From: Pseudomonas kilonensis
GTDB taxonomy: Bacteria; Pseudomonadota; Gammaproteobacteria; Pseudomonadales; Pseudomonadaceae
Direction of reading: 5' to 3'
DNA length: 64,000 nucleotides
NCBI RefSeq assembly: GCF_001269885.1
Contig: NZ_LHVH01000009.1
Coordinates: 1 to 64,000 of the forward strand
The notes under the pieces were generated by a model. It had not been told where the DNA came from, did not search any database, and worked only from the letters and a program-made list of their open reading frames with translations. Made by a program: the position numbers and the translations under genes. Below, piece by piece: positions 26,779 to 35,654 of this stretch (the stretch's first letter is position 1; the number at the start of each line of letters is the position of its first letter).

Positions 26779-28224
26779 TCAGTCGTGCTGCACGCCGGCG
26801 CGCTTGAGCATTTGCTTGCAACGCTCGGACAGGTGGAACACACGCAGGTGCTTGCCGGCTTTGCTGTAGCGTTCGCGCAGGGTCTTGAGTGCGGCGACGG
26901 CCGAGTAGTCGACGAAGCGCAAGTGACGGCAATCGAGGGTCACCAGGGCCGGGTCGTTGGCCGGGTCGAACTGGTTGAGGAACGGTGTCGTCGAGGCGAA
27001 GAACAGCGTGCCGTGCAGGCGATAGAGTTTGCTGCCGTCGGCTTCCTGGTGCGTATCGGCGTACAGCTCCCGGGCCTGTTGCCAGGCGAAGTTGAGCGCC
27101 GCGATGACGATACCGCAGAGCACGGCCACCGCCAGGTCGGTGAACACCGTAATGATGGTCACCGCGATGATCGCCAACACATCACTCTTCGGCACCTTGT
27201 TGATCACCCGCAGCGAGGCCCAGGCGAAGGTCTGCTGCGCAACCACGAACATCACGCCCACCAACGCAGCCAGCGGGATGCGCTCGATCAGCGGCGACAG
27301 GAACAACACGAACAGCAACACCATCACCCCGGCCACCACGCCCGATAACCGTCCGCGCCCACCCGAGCTGAGGTTGATCACCGTCTGGCCGATCATGGCG
27401 CAGCCGCCCATGCCGCCGAACAGCCCGGAGGCGATGTTGGCTGCGCCCAGCGCCACGCATTCACGGTCCGGATAACCGCGGCTCTGGGTGATTTCGTCGG
27501 TCAGGTTCAGGGTCAGCAGGGTTTCCAGCAAACCGACCATTGCCATGATCACCGCGTAGGGCATGACGATCTGCAGGGTCTCCAGGTTCCAGGGAAGATC
27601 GGGCCAGGCGAAGGCGGGCAAGCCGCCGGCGATATGGGCCATGTCGCCCAGCGTTCGGGTGGGCAGGCCGAGCAGGTAGACCGCCAGGCCGACACCGAGG
27701 ATCGCCACCAGGGCCGGCGGCACGCTGCGGGTCAGCCGCGGCAGCAGGTAGACGACGGCCATGGTCAGTGCTACCAGGCCGGCCATCAGATACAGCGGGC
27801 TGCCGCTGAGCCAGGTTCCACCCTGCTTGAAATGCTCCAGTTGGGCCAGCGCAATGACAATCGCCAGGCCGTTGACGAAGCCGAGCATCACCGGGTGCGG
27901 GACCATGCGCACCAGCTTGCCCAACCGCAACAGCCCGAAGGCCATCATGAACAGCCCGCCCAGCAGCACGGTGGCCAACAGGTATTGCACGCCGTGCTGC
28001 ACCACCAGCGCGATGATGACCACGGCCATTGACCCCGCCGCCCCCGACACCATGCCTGGCCGGCCGCCGAACAGGGCGGTCAGCGTGCAGAGGATGAACG
28101 CGCCGTAGAGCCCCATCAGCGGGTTGAGGTGGGCCACCAGGGCGAAGGCGATGCATTCGGGGAGCAAGGCGAAAGAAGTGGTGAGGCCGGCGAGGGCGTC
28201 GGCGCGAAGACGTGCTGATTTCAT
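26779..28224 (-). CDS. SulP-family inorganic anion transporter
   Basis: A 481-aa SulP (SLC26-type) permease with about 12 hydrophobic segments over residues 10-390 and a C-terminal STAS domain from about 400. The STAS part has FFASTTPFLNQF, VTLDCRHLRFVDYSAVAAL and the Ser of DYSA that marks this fold. The N-terminus ARLRADALAGLTTSFALLPE matches the family opening. Typical substrates are sulfate, bicarbonate or other anions; no carbonic anhydrase or sulfate gene is adjacent to decide. The start at 28224 has a weak AGGTAA site. Confidence 0.92.
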   Translation of the reverse strand: MKSARLRADALAGLTTSFALLPECIAFALVAHLNPLMGLYGAFILCTLTALFGGRPGMVSGAAGSMAVVIIALVVQHGVQYLLATVLLGGLFMMAFGLLRLGKLVRMVPHPVMLGFVNGLAIVIALAQLEHFKQGGTWLSGSPLYLMAGLVALTMAVVYLLPRLTRSVPPALVAILGVGLAVYLLGLPTRTLGDMAHIAGGLPAFAWPDLPWNLETLQIVMPYAVIMAMVGLLETLLTLNLTDEITQSRGYPDRECVALGAANIASGLFGGMGGCAMIGQTVINLSSGGRGRLSGVVAGVMVLLFVLFLSPLIERIPLAALVGVMFVVAQQTFAWASLRVINKVPKSDVLAIIAVTIITVFTDLAVAVLCGIVIAALNFAWQQARELYADTHQEADGSKLYRLHGTLFFASTTPFLNQFDPANDPALVTLDCRHLRFVDYSAVAALKTLRERYSKAGKHLRVFHLSERCKQMLKRAGVQHD

Positions 28225-28322
28225 GATTTACCTGACTGGGCGCCGGTGGAGAGTCGGCTGCCGGGGAGTGGTGCAAAAAACAGGGGCGGATGGTACGGAA
28301 TTGAGTGCGGGGCGGCCAGCCG

Positions 28323-28481
28323 TCTGTGGCGAGGGGATTTGTTGATCGTTCCCACGCTCTGCGTGGGAATGCATCCCGTGACGCTCTGCGTCACCTTGCA
28401 GAAGCGGAACGCGGAGCGTCCCTGGTGGCATTCCCACGCGGGAGCGTGGGAACGATCAAAATAAATCCCCTCGCCACAAGG
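28323..28481. repeat. Nested palindromic repeat (non-GTGGGAGC type)
   Basis: The outer arms TGTGGCGAGGGGATTT / AAATCCCCTCGCCACA enclose the inner arms GATCGTTCCCACGCTC / GAGCGTGGGAACGATC. Within these, CTGCGTGGGAATGC / GCATTCCCACGC-type and ACGCTCTGCGT units form further hairpins. It fills most of the 425-bp gap between the SulP and GntP genes and is of another family than the REPINs elsewhere in the window. The rest of 28225-28649 should hold the gntP promoter; the dyad-like GAAAATTACTTTC near 28559 is the only operator candidate I see. Confidence 0.85.
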
Positions 28482-28649
28482 GCGATGAAAGTCTTGCGCT
28501 GAATTTTCATCAACGCCGTGTCGCGATGTCCGTCAGCGACAAATTTTATCTGTGCGCGAAAATTACTTTCAGTGGGTTTGAAGATTCTCCGTCGAAATGA
28601 TTTATGAGTTTCACAACACATCGACGTGACCCCATTCGAGGAGTAACGC

Positions 28650-29999
28650 ATGGCCCCTGCTTTCGGTTATTGGCTCCTGGTCTACGCGGCCATCGCGATC
28701 ATTGCGCTGATCGTGCTGATCGCCCGTTATCGGCTCAATCCGTTCATTGTGATTACCCTGGTGTCCATTGGCCTGGCGTTGCTGGCCGGGATGCCGCCCT
28801 CGGGTGTGGTGGGGGCGTACGAGGCGGGTGTCGGCAAGACGCTGGGGCACATTGCGCTGGTGGTGGCCCTGGGCACGATGCTCGGCAAGATGATGGCCGA
28901 GTCTGGCGGCGCCGAGCGGATGGCGCAGACGTTGATCGAACGCTTCGGCGAGCGCAACGCTCATTGGGCGATGGTGTGCATTGCCTTCCTGGTCGGGCTG
29001 CCGTTGTTCTTCGAAGTCGGTTTCGTGCTGCTGGTGCCCATCGCCTTCACCATCGCCCGGCGTGTGGGCGTGTCGATCCTGATGGTGGGGCTGCCGATGG
29101 TCGCCGGGCTGTCGGTGGTGCATGCGCTGGTGCCGCCGCATCCGGCGGCGATGCTGGCGGTGCAGGCCTTCCAGGCTTCGGTGGGGCAGACCTTGCTGTA
29201 CGCGATCCTGATCGGCATTCCCACCGCGATCATCGCCGGCCCGCTGTACGCCAAATTCATCGTGCCGCGCATCCAGCTACCGGCTGAAAACCCGTTGGAG
29301 CGACAATTCCTCGACCGTGAGCCGCGCGCGAATCTGCCGGGCTTCGGCGTGACCCTGGGGACCATTCTCCTGCCGGTGATCCTGATGCTGATCGGCGGCT
29401 GGGCCAACCTGATTTCCACGCCGGGCAGCGGTTTCAACCAGTTCCTGTTGTTCATCGGCAACTCGGTGATCGCCTTGCTGCTGGCGACCATCCTCAGCTT
29501 CTGGACCCTCGGCCTGGCCCAGGGCTTCAACCGTGAATCGATCCTCAAGTTCACTAACGAATGCCTGGCACCGACCGCCAGCATCACCTTGCTGGTGGGC
29601 GCCGGCGGCGGTTTGAACCGGATTTTGGTGGACGCCGGGGTCACGCAACAGATCGTCGGCCTGGCCCAGGAATTCCAGCTGTCACCGCTGGTCATGGGCT
29701 GGCTGTTCGCCGCACTGATGCGCGTCGCCACAGGGTCGGCCACCGTGGCAATGACCACCGCCTCGGGCATCGTCGCGCCCGTGGCGATTGGCCTGGGTTA
29801 TCCACACCCCGAGTTGCTGGTGCTGGCGACCGGCGCCGGGTCGGTTATCTTTTCCCACGTCAACGACGGCGGCTTCTGGCTGATCAAGGAATACTTCAAT
29901 ATGACCGTCACCCAAACCTTCAAGACCTGGACCGTGCTCGAAACGCTGATCTCCGTGGTCGCGTTCGCCTTGACCCTCGGGCTTTCACGCTTGCTTTGA
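28650..29999 (+). CDS. GntP-family permease
   Basis: A 449-aa gluconate/D-serine-type permease with about 12-14 hydrophobic helices. Family blocks include TLGHIALVVALGTMLGKMMA, ESGGAERMAQTLIERFG, FFEVGFVLLVPIAFTIA and HPELLVLATGAGS. GAGGAG 9 nt upstream supports ATG 28650. It is followed at 27 bp by an rpiR gene and then an N-acyl-D-amino-acid deacylase. The likely substrate is therefore an N-acylated or free D-amino acid rather than gluconate; this is inferred from context only. Confidence 0.92.
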   Translation: MAPAFGYWLLVYAAIAIIALIVLIARYRLNPFIVITLVSIGLALLAGMPPSGVVGAYEAGVGKTLGHIALVVALGTMLGKMMAESGGAERMAQTLIERFGERNAHWAMVCIAFLVGLPLFFEVGFVLLVPIAFTIARRVGVSILMVGLPMVAGLSVVHALVPPHPAAMLAVQAFQASVGQTLLYAILIGIPTAIIAGPLYAKFIVPRIQLPAENPLERQFLDREPRANLPGFGVTLGTILLPVILMLIGGWANLISTPGSGFNQFLLFIGNSVIALLLATILSFWTLGLAQGFNRESILKFTNECLAPTASITLLVGAGGGLNRILVDAGVTQQIVGLAQEFQLSPLVMGWLFAALMRVATGSATVAMTTASGIVAPVAIGLGYPHPELLVLATGAGSVIFSHVNDGGFWLIKEYFNMTVTQTFKTWTVLETLISVVAFALTLGLSRLL

Positions 30000-30026
30000 G
30001 CGCAACGCCACCCAACAGGAGCCGCC

Positions 30027-30887
30027 ATGGACATCCTCTACCAGATCCGCTCCCGGCAGGATTCCTTCAGCGCCGGCGAAGGCCGAATCGCTCGGCTGAT
30101 GCTCGACGACGTAGGCTTTGCCGCCTCCGCCAGCCTCGATGAACTGGCCCAACGGGCGGAAGTCAGCAGCGCTACGCTGTCGCGGTTCGCTCGCACGGTC
30201 GGGTGCCGCGACCTGCGGGACTTGCGCCTGCAACTGGCCCAGGCCAGCGGTGTCGGTAGCCGTTTCCTCGACCCGGCTGGCGCGCCGGAGCAATCGGCGT
30301 TTTATGGACAGATCGTCGGCGATATCGAAGCGACCCTGCGCCAGCATTTGTCGGCGTTCGAAGAGTCGCGGTTCGGCGATGCCGTGCGGATGATCGGCAA
30401 GGCGCGGATGATCCATGCGTTCGGCCTCGGGGGCTGGTCGGCGCTGTGCGGCGAGGAGTTGCAGGTGCGGCTGGTGCGTTTTGGCTACCCGATTGCCGCC
30501 TGTCGCGACCCGGTGATGATGCGCATCACCGCCACCTCGTTGAGCGACCAACATCTGGTCATTGCCTGTTCGCTGACCGGTATCACGCCGGAGCTGTTGA
30601 GTGCCGTTGAATTGGCCCGCAGCTATGGCGCGGCGATCCTGGCCATCACCCGTGCCGACTCGCCACTGGCCCAACTGGCCGACTGCGTGCTGCCCCTGCA
30701 AGGCGCTGAAACCTCGTTCATCTACAAACCCACGGCGGCGCGCTACGGCATGCTGCTGGCCATTGATGTGCTGGCCACCGAGCTGGCGCTGACCCACCCC
30801 GAAGACAATCAAGAGCGTCTGCGGCGGGTCAAACTCGCCCTCGACGATTACCGCGGCGGCGACGATCACTTGCCGCTGGGAGACTGA
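30027..30887 (+). CDS. MurR/RpiR-family regulator
   Basis: A 286-aa regulator: an RpiR-type HTH (residues about 1-80, with LDELAQRAEVSSATLSRFAR) followed by a SIS sugar/phosphate-binding domain (about 115-265, containing ACSLTGITPELLSAVELA). Proteins of this branch usually repress or activate the adjacent catabolic operon on binding a metabolite. The start ATG 30027 is preceded by CAGGAGCC. It is sandwiched between the permease and the deacylase and overlaps neither (27 bp before, 1 bp after), so all three are probably cotranscribed. Confidence 0.92.
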   Translation: MDILYQIRSRQDSFSAGEGRIARLMLDDVGFAASASLDELAQRAEVSSATLSRFARTVGCRDLRDLRLQLAQASGVGSRFLDPAGAPEQSAFYGQIVGDIEATLRQHLSAFEESRFGDAVRMIGKARMIHAFGLGGWSALCGEELQVRLVRFGYPIAACRDPVMMRITATSLSDQHLVIACSLTGITPELLSAVELARSYGAAILAITRADSPLAQLADCVLPLQGAETSFIYKPTAARYGMLLAIDVLATELALTHPEDNQERLRRVKLALDDYRGGDDHLPLGD

Positions 30888-30888
30888 C

Positions 30889-32361
30889 ATGCTGTACGAC
30901 ACGCTTATCCGCAATGCGCTGGTCATCGATGGCAGCGACACGCCTGGCTACCGCGCCGACGTCGCCATTCGCGCCGGTCGCATCGAACGCATCGGCGACT
31001 TGCGCGATGCCCGCGCGGTTGAAGACATCGACGCCGCCGGCTGCGTGCTCGCGCCAGGCTTCATCGATGTGCACACCCACGACGACACGGTGGTCATTCG
31101 CCAACCGCAGATGCTGCCCAAGCTCAGCCAGGGCGTGACCACCGTCATCGTCGGCAACTGCGGCATCAGCGCTTCGCCGGTGAGCCTGCGGGGCGATCCA
31201 CCGGACCCGATGAACCTGCTCGGCATGGCCCAGGCGTTCGCCTACCCGCGCTTTACGGATTATCGCGCAGCCGTAGAGGCCGCCACACCGGCGGTCAACG
31301 TGGCTGCGTTGGTCGGGCACACGGCGTTGCGCAGCAATCACATGGACGATTTGTTGCGCACCGCCTCGGTGGGAGAAATCGCCGCCATGCGTCGGCAATT
31401 GCGCGAAAGCCTGGAGGCCGGTGCCCTGGGGTTGTCCACCGGCCTGGCCTACGCCAACGCGTTTTCGGCGTCCACCGACGAAGTCATGCAACTGAGCGAA
31501 GAGTTGGCCGCGTTCGGTGCGGTCTACACCACCCACCTGCGCAGCGAATTCGAACCGGTGCTCGAAGCCATGGACGAGGCCTTCCAGATTGGCCGACACG
31601 CCCAAAGCCCGGTGATCATTTCCCACCTCAAATGCGCGGGCGCCGGTAATTGGGGACGAAGCCCGCAGGTGCTCGCGGCGTTGGAAAGCGCGGCGCAGAC
31701 CCACCCGGTCGGCTGTGATTGCTATCCCTATGCGGCCAGCTCCTCGACCCTGGATCTCAAGCAGGTGACCGATGCCCATCGCATCACCATCACCTGGTCG
31801 ACACCGCATCCGCACATGGGCGGTCGCGACCTGACCGACATCGCCAACGATTGGGACGTGTCGCTGCTGGAGGCGGCCCGGCGCCTGCAACCGGCCGGCG
31901 CGGTGTACTACGGCATGGATGAGGGCGACGTACGACGGATCCTCGCCCATCCGTTGTCCATGGTCGGCTCCGACGGTTTGCCCGAAGACCCGTTTCCCCA
32001 TCCGCGCTTGTGGGGGGCTTTCCCACGGGTACTGGGGCATTTCAGTCGTGACGTCGGGCTTTTTCCGTTGCACACCGCCGTGCACAAAATGACCGGCCTT
32101 TCGGCGGCGCGCTTCGGCCTCAAGCAACGGGGCGAAATTCGTGAAGGCCATTGGGCGGACCTGGTGTTGTTCAATCCCCAAACCATTCGCGACGTGGCCG
32201 ATTTCAACGAACCTCAACGAGCTGCTGACGGTATCGATGGCGTGTGGGTCAATGGTGTCTTGGGCTATCGCGAAGGACAGGCAAACGGGCGACGGGAAGG
32301 TCGATTCCTGGCGCGCGAGGGCGATCTGCGCCAGGGATTTGGTCTATCGAATGACGTGTAA
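30889..32361 (+). CDS. N-acyl-D-amino-acid deacylase (D-aminoacylase)
   Basis: A 490-aa zinc amidohydrolase releasing D-amino acids from N-acyl-D-amino acids. Metal ligands correspond to those of the Alcaligenes enzyme: H62 and H64 in VHTHDD, bridging C91 in GNCGIS, H216 in TTHLRSE, H246 in ISHLKCAG and the catalytic D362 in GSDGLPED. All are at a constant offset of 4 or 5 from the known positions, so the active site looks complete. A beta-sandwich subdomain is formed by the two termini. It starts 1 bp after the rpiR stop. With the GntP permease it forms a likely uptake-and-deacylation route for acylated D-amino acids. Confidence 0.93.
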   Translation: MLYDTLIRNALVIDGSDTPGYRADVAIRAGRIERIGDLRDARAVEDIDAAGCVLAPGFIDVHTHDDTVVIRQPQMLPKLSQGVTTVIVGNCGISASPVSLRGDPPDPMNLLGMAQAFAYPRFTDYRAAVEAATPAVNVAALVGHTALRSNHMDDLLRTASVGEIAAMRRQLRESLEAGALGLSTGLAYANAFSASTDEVMQLSEELAAFGAVYTTHLRSEFEPVLEAMDEAFQIGRHAQSPVIISHLKCAGAGNWGRSPQVLAALESAAQTHPVGCDCYPYAASSSTLDLKQVTDAHRITITWSTPHPHMGGRDLTDIANDWDVSLLEAARRLQPAGAVYYGMDEGDVRRILAHPLSMVGSDGLPEDPFPHPRLWGAFPRVLGHFSRDVGLFPLHTAVHKMTGLSAARFGLKQRGEIREGHWADLVLFNPQTIRDVADFNEPQRAADGIDGVWVNGVLGYREGQANGRREGRFLAREGDLRQGFGLSNDV

Positions 32362-32485
32362 GTGGCTGATATTGTGTTAATTGGCGTCACAACAACGGCA
32401 CTGCGACACTAAAGAACCCCGGTTCAAGGCCGAAGCAATGGGATCAACCCATCTAAACTGGGTCTTTTCAGCCAGGGAGCAACCC

Positions 32486-32866
32486 ATGAGCTTCGGTAAA
32501 ACCACCCCAATCCTGCGGATCTTCGATGAAGCCAAGGCGTTGGTGTTCTATGTCGACTTCCTGGGCTTTACCGTCGATTGGCAACATCGCTTCGGTGACG
32601 ACTTCCCGCTGTACCTGCAAGTCTCCCGCGGCGACTGCGTGCTGCACCTGTCCGAACACCATGGCGATTGCACACCGGGCTCGGCGTTGCGGATCGAGAC
32701 CGATGAGCTGGAAGCCTTCCAGCAGCAATTACTGGCCAAGCAATACCGCTACGCCCACCCCCAGATCCAGGCCATGCCCTGGGGAAGCCAGGACATGGCG
32801 ATCAGTGATCCATTTGGGAATCGGTTGGTGTTTACCAGCGCCCTAACGACGTATTGTGTTCCTTAA
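32486..32866 (+). CDS. Glyoxalase/bleomycin-resistance-fold (VOC) protein
   Basis: A 126-aa VOC-superfamily protein. The paired beta-alpha-beta units are seen as TPILRIFDEAKALVFYVDFL, HLSEHHGD and MAISDPFGNRLVF, the last with the family's DPFGN. It resembles the glyoxalase proteins annotated as bleomycin-binding, but without a partner gene the ligand is unknown. AGGGAG 8 nt upstream supports ATG 32486. Its last 35 bp overlap the 3' end of the convergent tccC toxin gene. Confidence 0.85.
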   Translation: MSFGKTTPILRIFDEAKALVFYVDFLGFTVDWQHRFGDDFPLYLQVSRGDCVLHLSEHHGDCTPGSALRIETDELEAFQQQLLAKQYRYAHPQIQAMPWGSQDMAISDPFGNRLVFTSALTTYCVP

Positions 32867-35654
32867 GTCTGAATAGTAGTTCCCGCCCGTGTTGTATCGT
32901 TTCACGTGCTATATGAATGTCACGTTGTATGTCTGAGCGGCGCAACGTGCTGGTGCCGGTGATGCCTGCCTGACTAGCTATTCGGTCCAGTTTTTTGGAC
33001 AGGTATCCCTTCGCGCCCTTGGGGTAAAACTCCTCTACCCCGAGGGTATCGAATGCCTCGTTTATGACGGTTGAGTCGTGCTCCAAGTGATCGTCGAGTT
33101 CAAGCAGCGCATTGTTTAATTGATTGATTTTCTGTGAAGGGATTCCTTCCAAGAGATGGAGTGCTTCGAAAGTCGTTCCGATGCCATCAACGACCGCACG
33201 TGGAAGCCCGAGCTTCTTGGTCGCAACGTAGCCGGCGGCCATAATTCCTAGCTTTCTTCGTCCGGCTGCGGTGCTCGGGTGCATATCTTCTTGGATATTG
33301 TTTTTTTTCTTATTCACCTCATAGAAGGCTGTCCTGCCGTCACGTTCGATCTTCTGAGGGCTCAAGCGGGACGCTTGTGGGTAGAGCGAAAGCGGCAGAT
33401 GCCGGGTCGCATCAAATTTGTCGGCAATGGAGTCAGCCGCCTTGGATGTGCTGAATTTCGCTGCCATTGAAGCGTACCCGCCGGCGGGGGCGGCCAACAC
33501 GGCGGCGCCTAACGAGATGAGCGACCTGAATGTCCCGTAGACGTAGCCTTGAAAGGCTCTTTTGGCTATGTCTCTTTTCCGCGTGCTGTTGTAGATCTGG
33601 TAGTTCAGCGTGCCGACCCTTTGGGTCACCTCGGACAAAATAGCTGGGTAGGCTGCTATTTCCTCCTTGATGCTGGGTTCTTCTCTGTTGTAACCGTACT
33701 GATCGGTATAGCGCAGTGGGTTGTTCCCCACCATGCAATAAAGGTTCAACCCATCCACCGCCCACGCCGGGTCTGGACTGATCCAGCGTTGCAGCCACGG
33801 TGCATAGTACCGATGCCCGTAGTAATACAACCCGCTGGCATCGCGCTCCTTGCCGGAATAACGAATGGTCCGGTAATCGGCTTCCACGGCCGAACGGGAT
33901 GCCACCCAAGCGGTTCCTCCATAGGGCAGGTAACTTTCCTGGCTGATCAGGTCGGCCTTGTCGTCGAGTTCGAGTGAGCTGGAACCCAGATGATCATCGA
34001 GGCTGTAGCGCAGTTGATTGGCCGCGATCCTGGACGGTCGGCCTTTGGTCCAATGCAGGTAACGCACGCTGCAGCGTCCGGCTTGCAGGGTGATGACCTC
34101 CAGGCGTTCGTTATGCCGGGTGCGGATTTCGAGCCCCGGCAGATAACGGGCTTCCCCTGTGTGAGAAATCGTCGCGGTATGGGTTGTCTTGATCTTGCGC
34201 ACGCGTTGACCGCTGCTGTCGTAGGTGTAACGTTCGATGTCGTCGGAACCGTTTTCACGCTTGACCAGCACCACACTGTCGAGTTGGTTACGACTATTCC
34301 ATACCAGTGTCTGGCCCGGGCATAGGGCCTGCAGATTCCCGTTGGCATCGAAGTCCATCGTTATTCTGGTCGTCGTGTCGTCGCCCTGTCTCCAAGACGC
34401 GAGGCGATTGCTGGCGGCGGCGACGTTCAATGTGCGGGTGTAATTATTCCCGTCGCGTAAATGACGCAGCTCGGTCAGGTTGCCGCCGTCGTCGTAGGTG
34501 TATTGCTCGGCAAAGTTGAACAGTTGCGTAGGGTCGAATGAAATCGTACCGGTGCCTGGAAGACCGGGGGGCGCGGTCAATCCGGCGGCCTCACGCCCCG
34601 TGGCGCTGGTCAACTGGTGGAGGCTGTCGTAGGTGAAGGTGCTGACGGGTTTTACCCGTTGATTGCTGTTGAAACGCTCCGGTTGGACGTTGTCGGTAAT
34701 TTGCAACACGTTCCCCACGGCATCGTAGGTGTAGTGGAGGTCTTGCAAGGTTTTGCCTGGCGCCGATGCGCTGAGCGAAGTCAGTCGCCCGCTGGCCGGA
34801 TCGAACACCGCACGACTGGTCACGCCGTTGCCGGCGGTTTGGGATTCGACGTGGCCAAACGCGTTGTAGACCAGGTCTTTGACGATGATTTTTGGAGCCG
34901 TATCGTCTTTTATTTTCAGGTTCACGGATTTGAGTTGGCCCGCGACATCGAAGGTGTAGTGCTGTTCGTGCTGGGTCGCATCGGTCTGCTGGATAATTTG
35001 CCCCAGTGCGTCGTAGGTCCAACTCGTTTTAAAACCTTGTCCCTCTTCGCGCAGGCCATCGCGCTCTTTCTCGTCGGTTGGCCAGTCGGGTTGTTCAGTC
35101 TTGCTCAGGAAGTGCCTTATCAGGCTATGCGGTTTGCCACATAACGCGTATTTCTCAATGATCAAGGTACCGGCGCTGTCATCGTGACGTATGAGCGCGC
35201 CGCACCGATTGAGCTTCTTCGATTCCGGCGAACTGTCACCGTAGCTACGGTACTCCACCGTACGCAGTTTTTTTCCTGCTTGCTCTTTGACGGTGGTCAG
35301 TCTCAGTTGGTTGTCGTATGTGGACTGCCAATGATTTTCTCGTTGATCCCAACTTCGCAGGACCTGCCCGGCGTCACCCGGCAAGTTCACGCGCCATCCG
35401 GCGTCGATACTGTTAACTTGCAGGGGCTTGCCGGACAGGCTGTACATGGTCGCAAGATTGGCGTCAGTTGCGTTGGCAAACCGAGGGTCGCGCTGGGCAA
35501 TCAGCCGTCCGGCAACGTCGTACTCTTGCCGGCTGACGCGCGTCTGGGCGTTTTCGCCTTCCTTGTCTCGGCAGTAAGCCACCCGGCGCACCGGTAGGCC
35601 GCGGCCGTCGACGGCGTTGAGGGTGGGCGTTTTGCTATGAAGGCGTGCGCTCAT
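32832..35654 (-). CDS. tccC: Tc toxin subunit C (TccC-like RHS protein with C-terminal effector)
   Basis: A 940-aa TcC protein. Residues about 1-656 form the RHS/YD-repeat shell that with TcB encloses the effector. Typical repeats are YDALGQIIQQTDATQ, YDSSGQRVRKIK and the core end ISPDPAWAVDGLNLY...NPLRYTDQYG. That last block is where TcC proteins self-cleave via aspartates. Residues 657-940 are the hypervariable region, the payload delivered into target cells. It contains two hydrophobic stretches (around SLISLGAAVLAAPAGGY and KLGIMAAGYVATKKLG) and a charged helical end, and matches no effector family I know. Its DNA is AT-richer than the shell, which suggests exchange of the tail. The start overlaps the tcaC stop (ATGA). 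It is the last gene of a four-gene toxin operon. Confidence 0.92.
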   Translation of the reverse strand: MSARLHSKTPTLNAVDGRGLPVRRVAYCRDKEGENAQTRVSRQEYDVAGRLIAQRDPRFANATDANLATMYSLSGKPLQVNSIDAGWRVNLPGDAGQVLRSWDQRENHWQSTYDNQLRLTTVKEQAGKKLRTVEYRSYGDSSPESKKLNRCGALIRHDDSAGTLIIEKYALCGKPHSLIRHFLSKTEQPDWPTDEKERDGLREEGQGFKTSWTYDALGQIIQQTDATQHEQHYTFDVAGQLKSVNLKIKDDTAPKIIVKDLVYNAFGHVESQTAGNGVTSRAVFDPASGRLTSLSASAPGKTLQDLHYTYDAVGNVLQITDNVQPERFNSNQRVKPVSTFTYDSLHQLTSATGREAAGLTAPPGLPGTGTISFDPTQLFNFAEQYTYDDGGNLTELRHLRDGNNYTRTLNVAAASNRLASWRQGDDTTTRITMDFDANGNLQALCPGQTLVWNSRNQLDSVVLVKRENGSDDIERYTYDSSGQRVRKIKTTHTATISHTGEARYLPGLEIRTRHNERLEVITLQAGRCSVRYLHWTKGRPSRIAANQLRYSLDDHLGSSSLELDDKADLISQESYLPYGGTAWVASRSAVEADYRTIRYSGKERDASGLYYYGHRYYAPWLQRWISPDPAWAVDGLNLYCMVGNNPLRYTDQYGYNREEPSIKEEIAAYPAILSEVTQRVGTLNYQIYNSTRKRDIAKRAFQGYVYGTFRSLISLGAAVLAAPAGGYASMAAKFSTSKAADSIADKFDATRHLPLSLYPQASRLSPQKIERDGRTAFYEVNKKKNNIQEDMHPSTAAGRRKLGIMAAGYVATKKLGLPRAVVDGIGTTFEALHLLEGIPSQKINQLNNALLELDDHLEHDSTVINEAFDTLGVEEFYPKGAKGYLSKKLDRIASQAGITGTSTLRRSDIQRDIHIARETIQHGRELLFRLKEHNTSLGRW

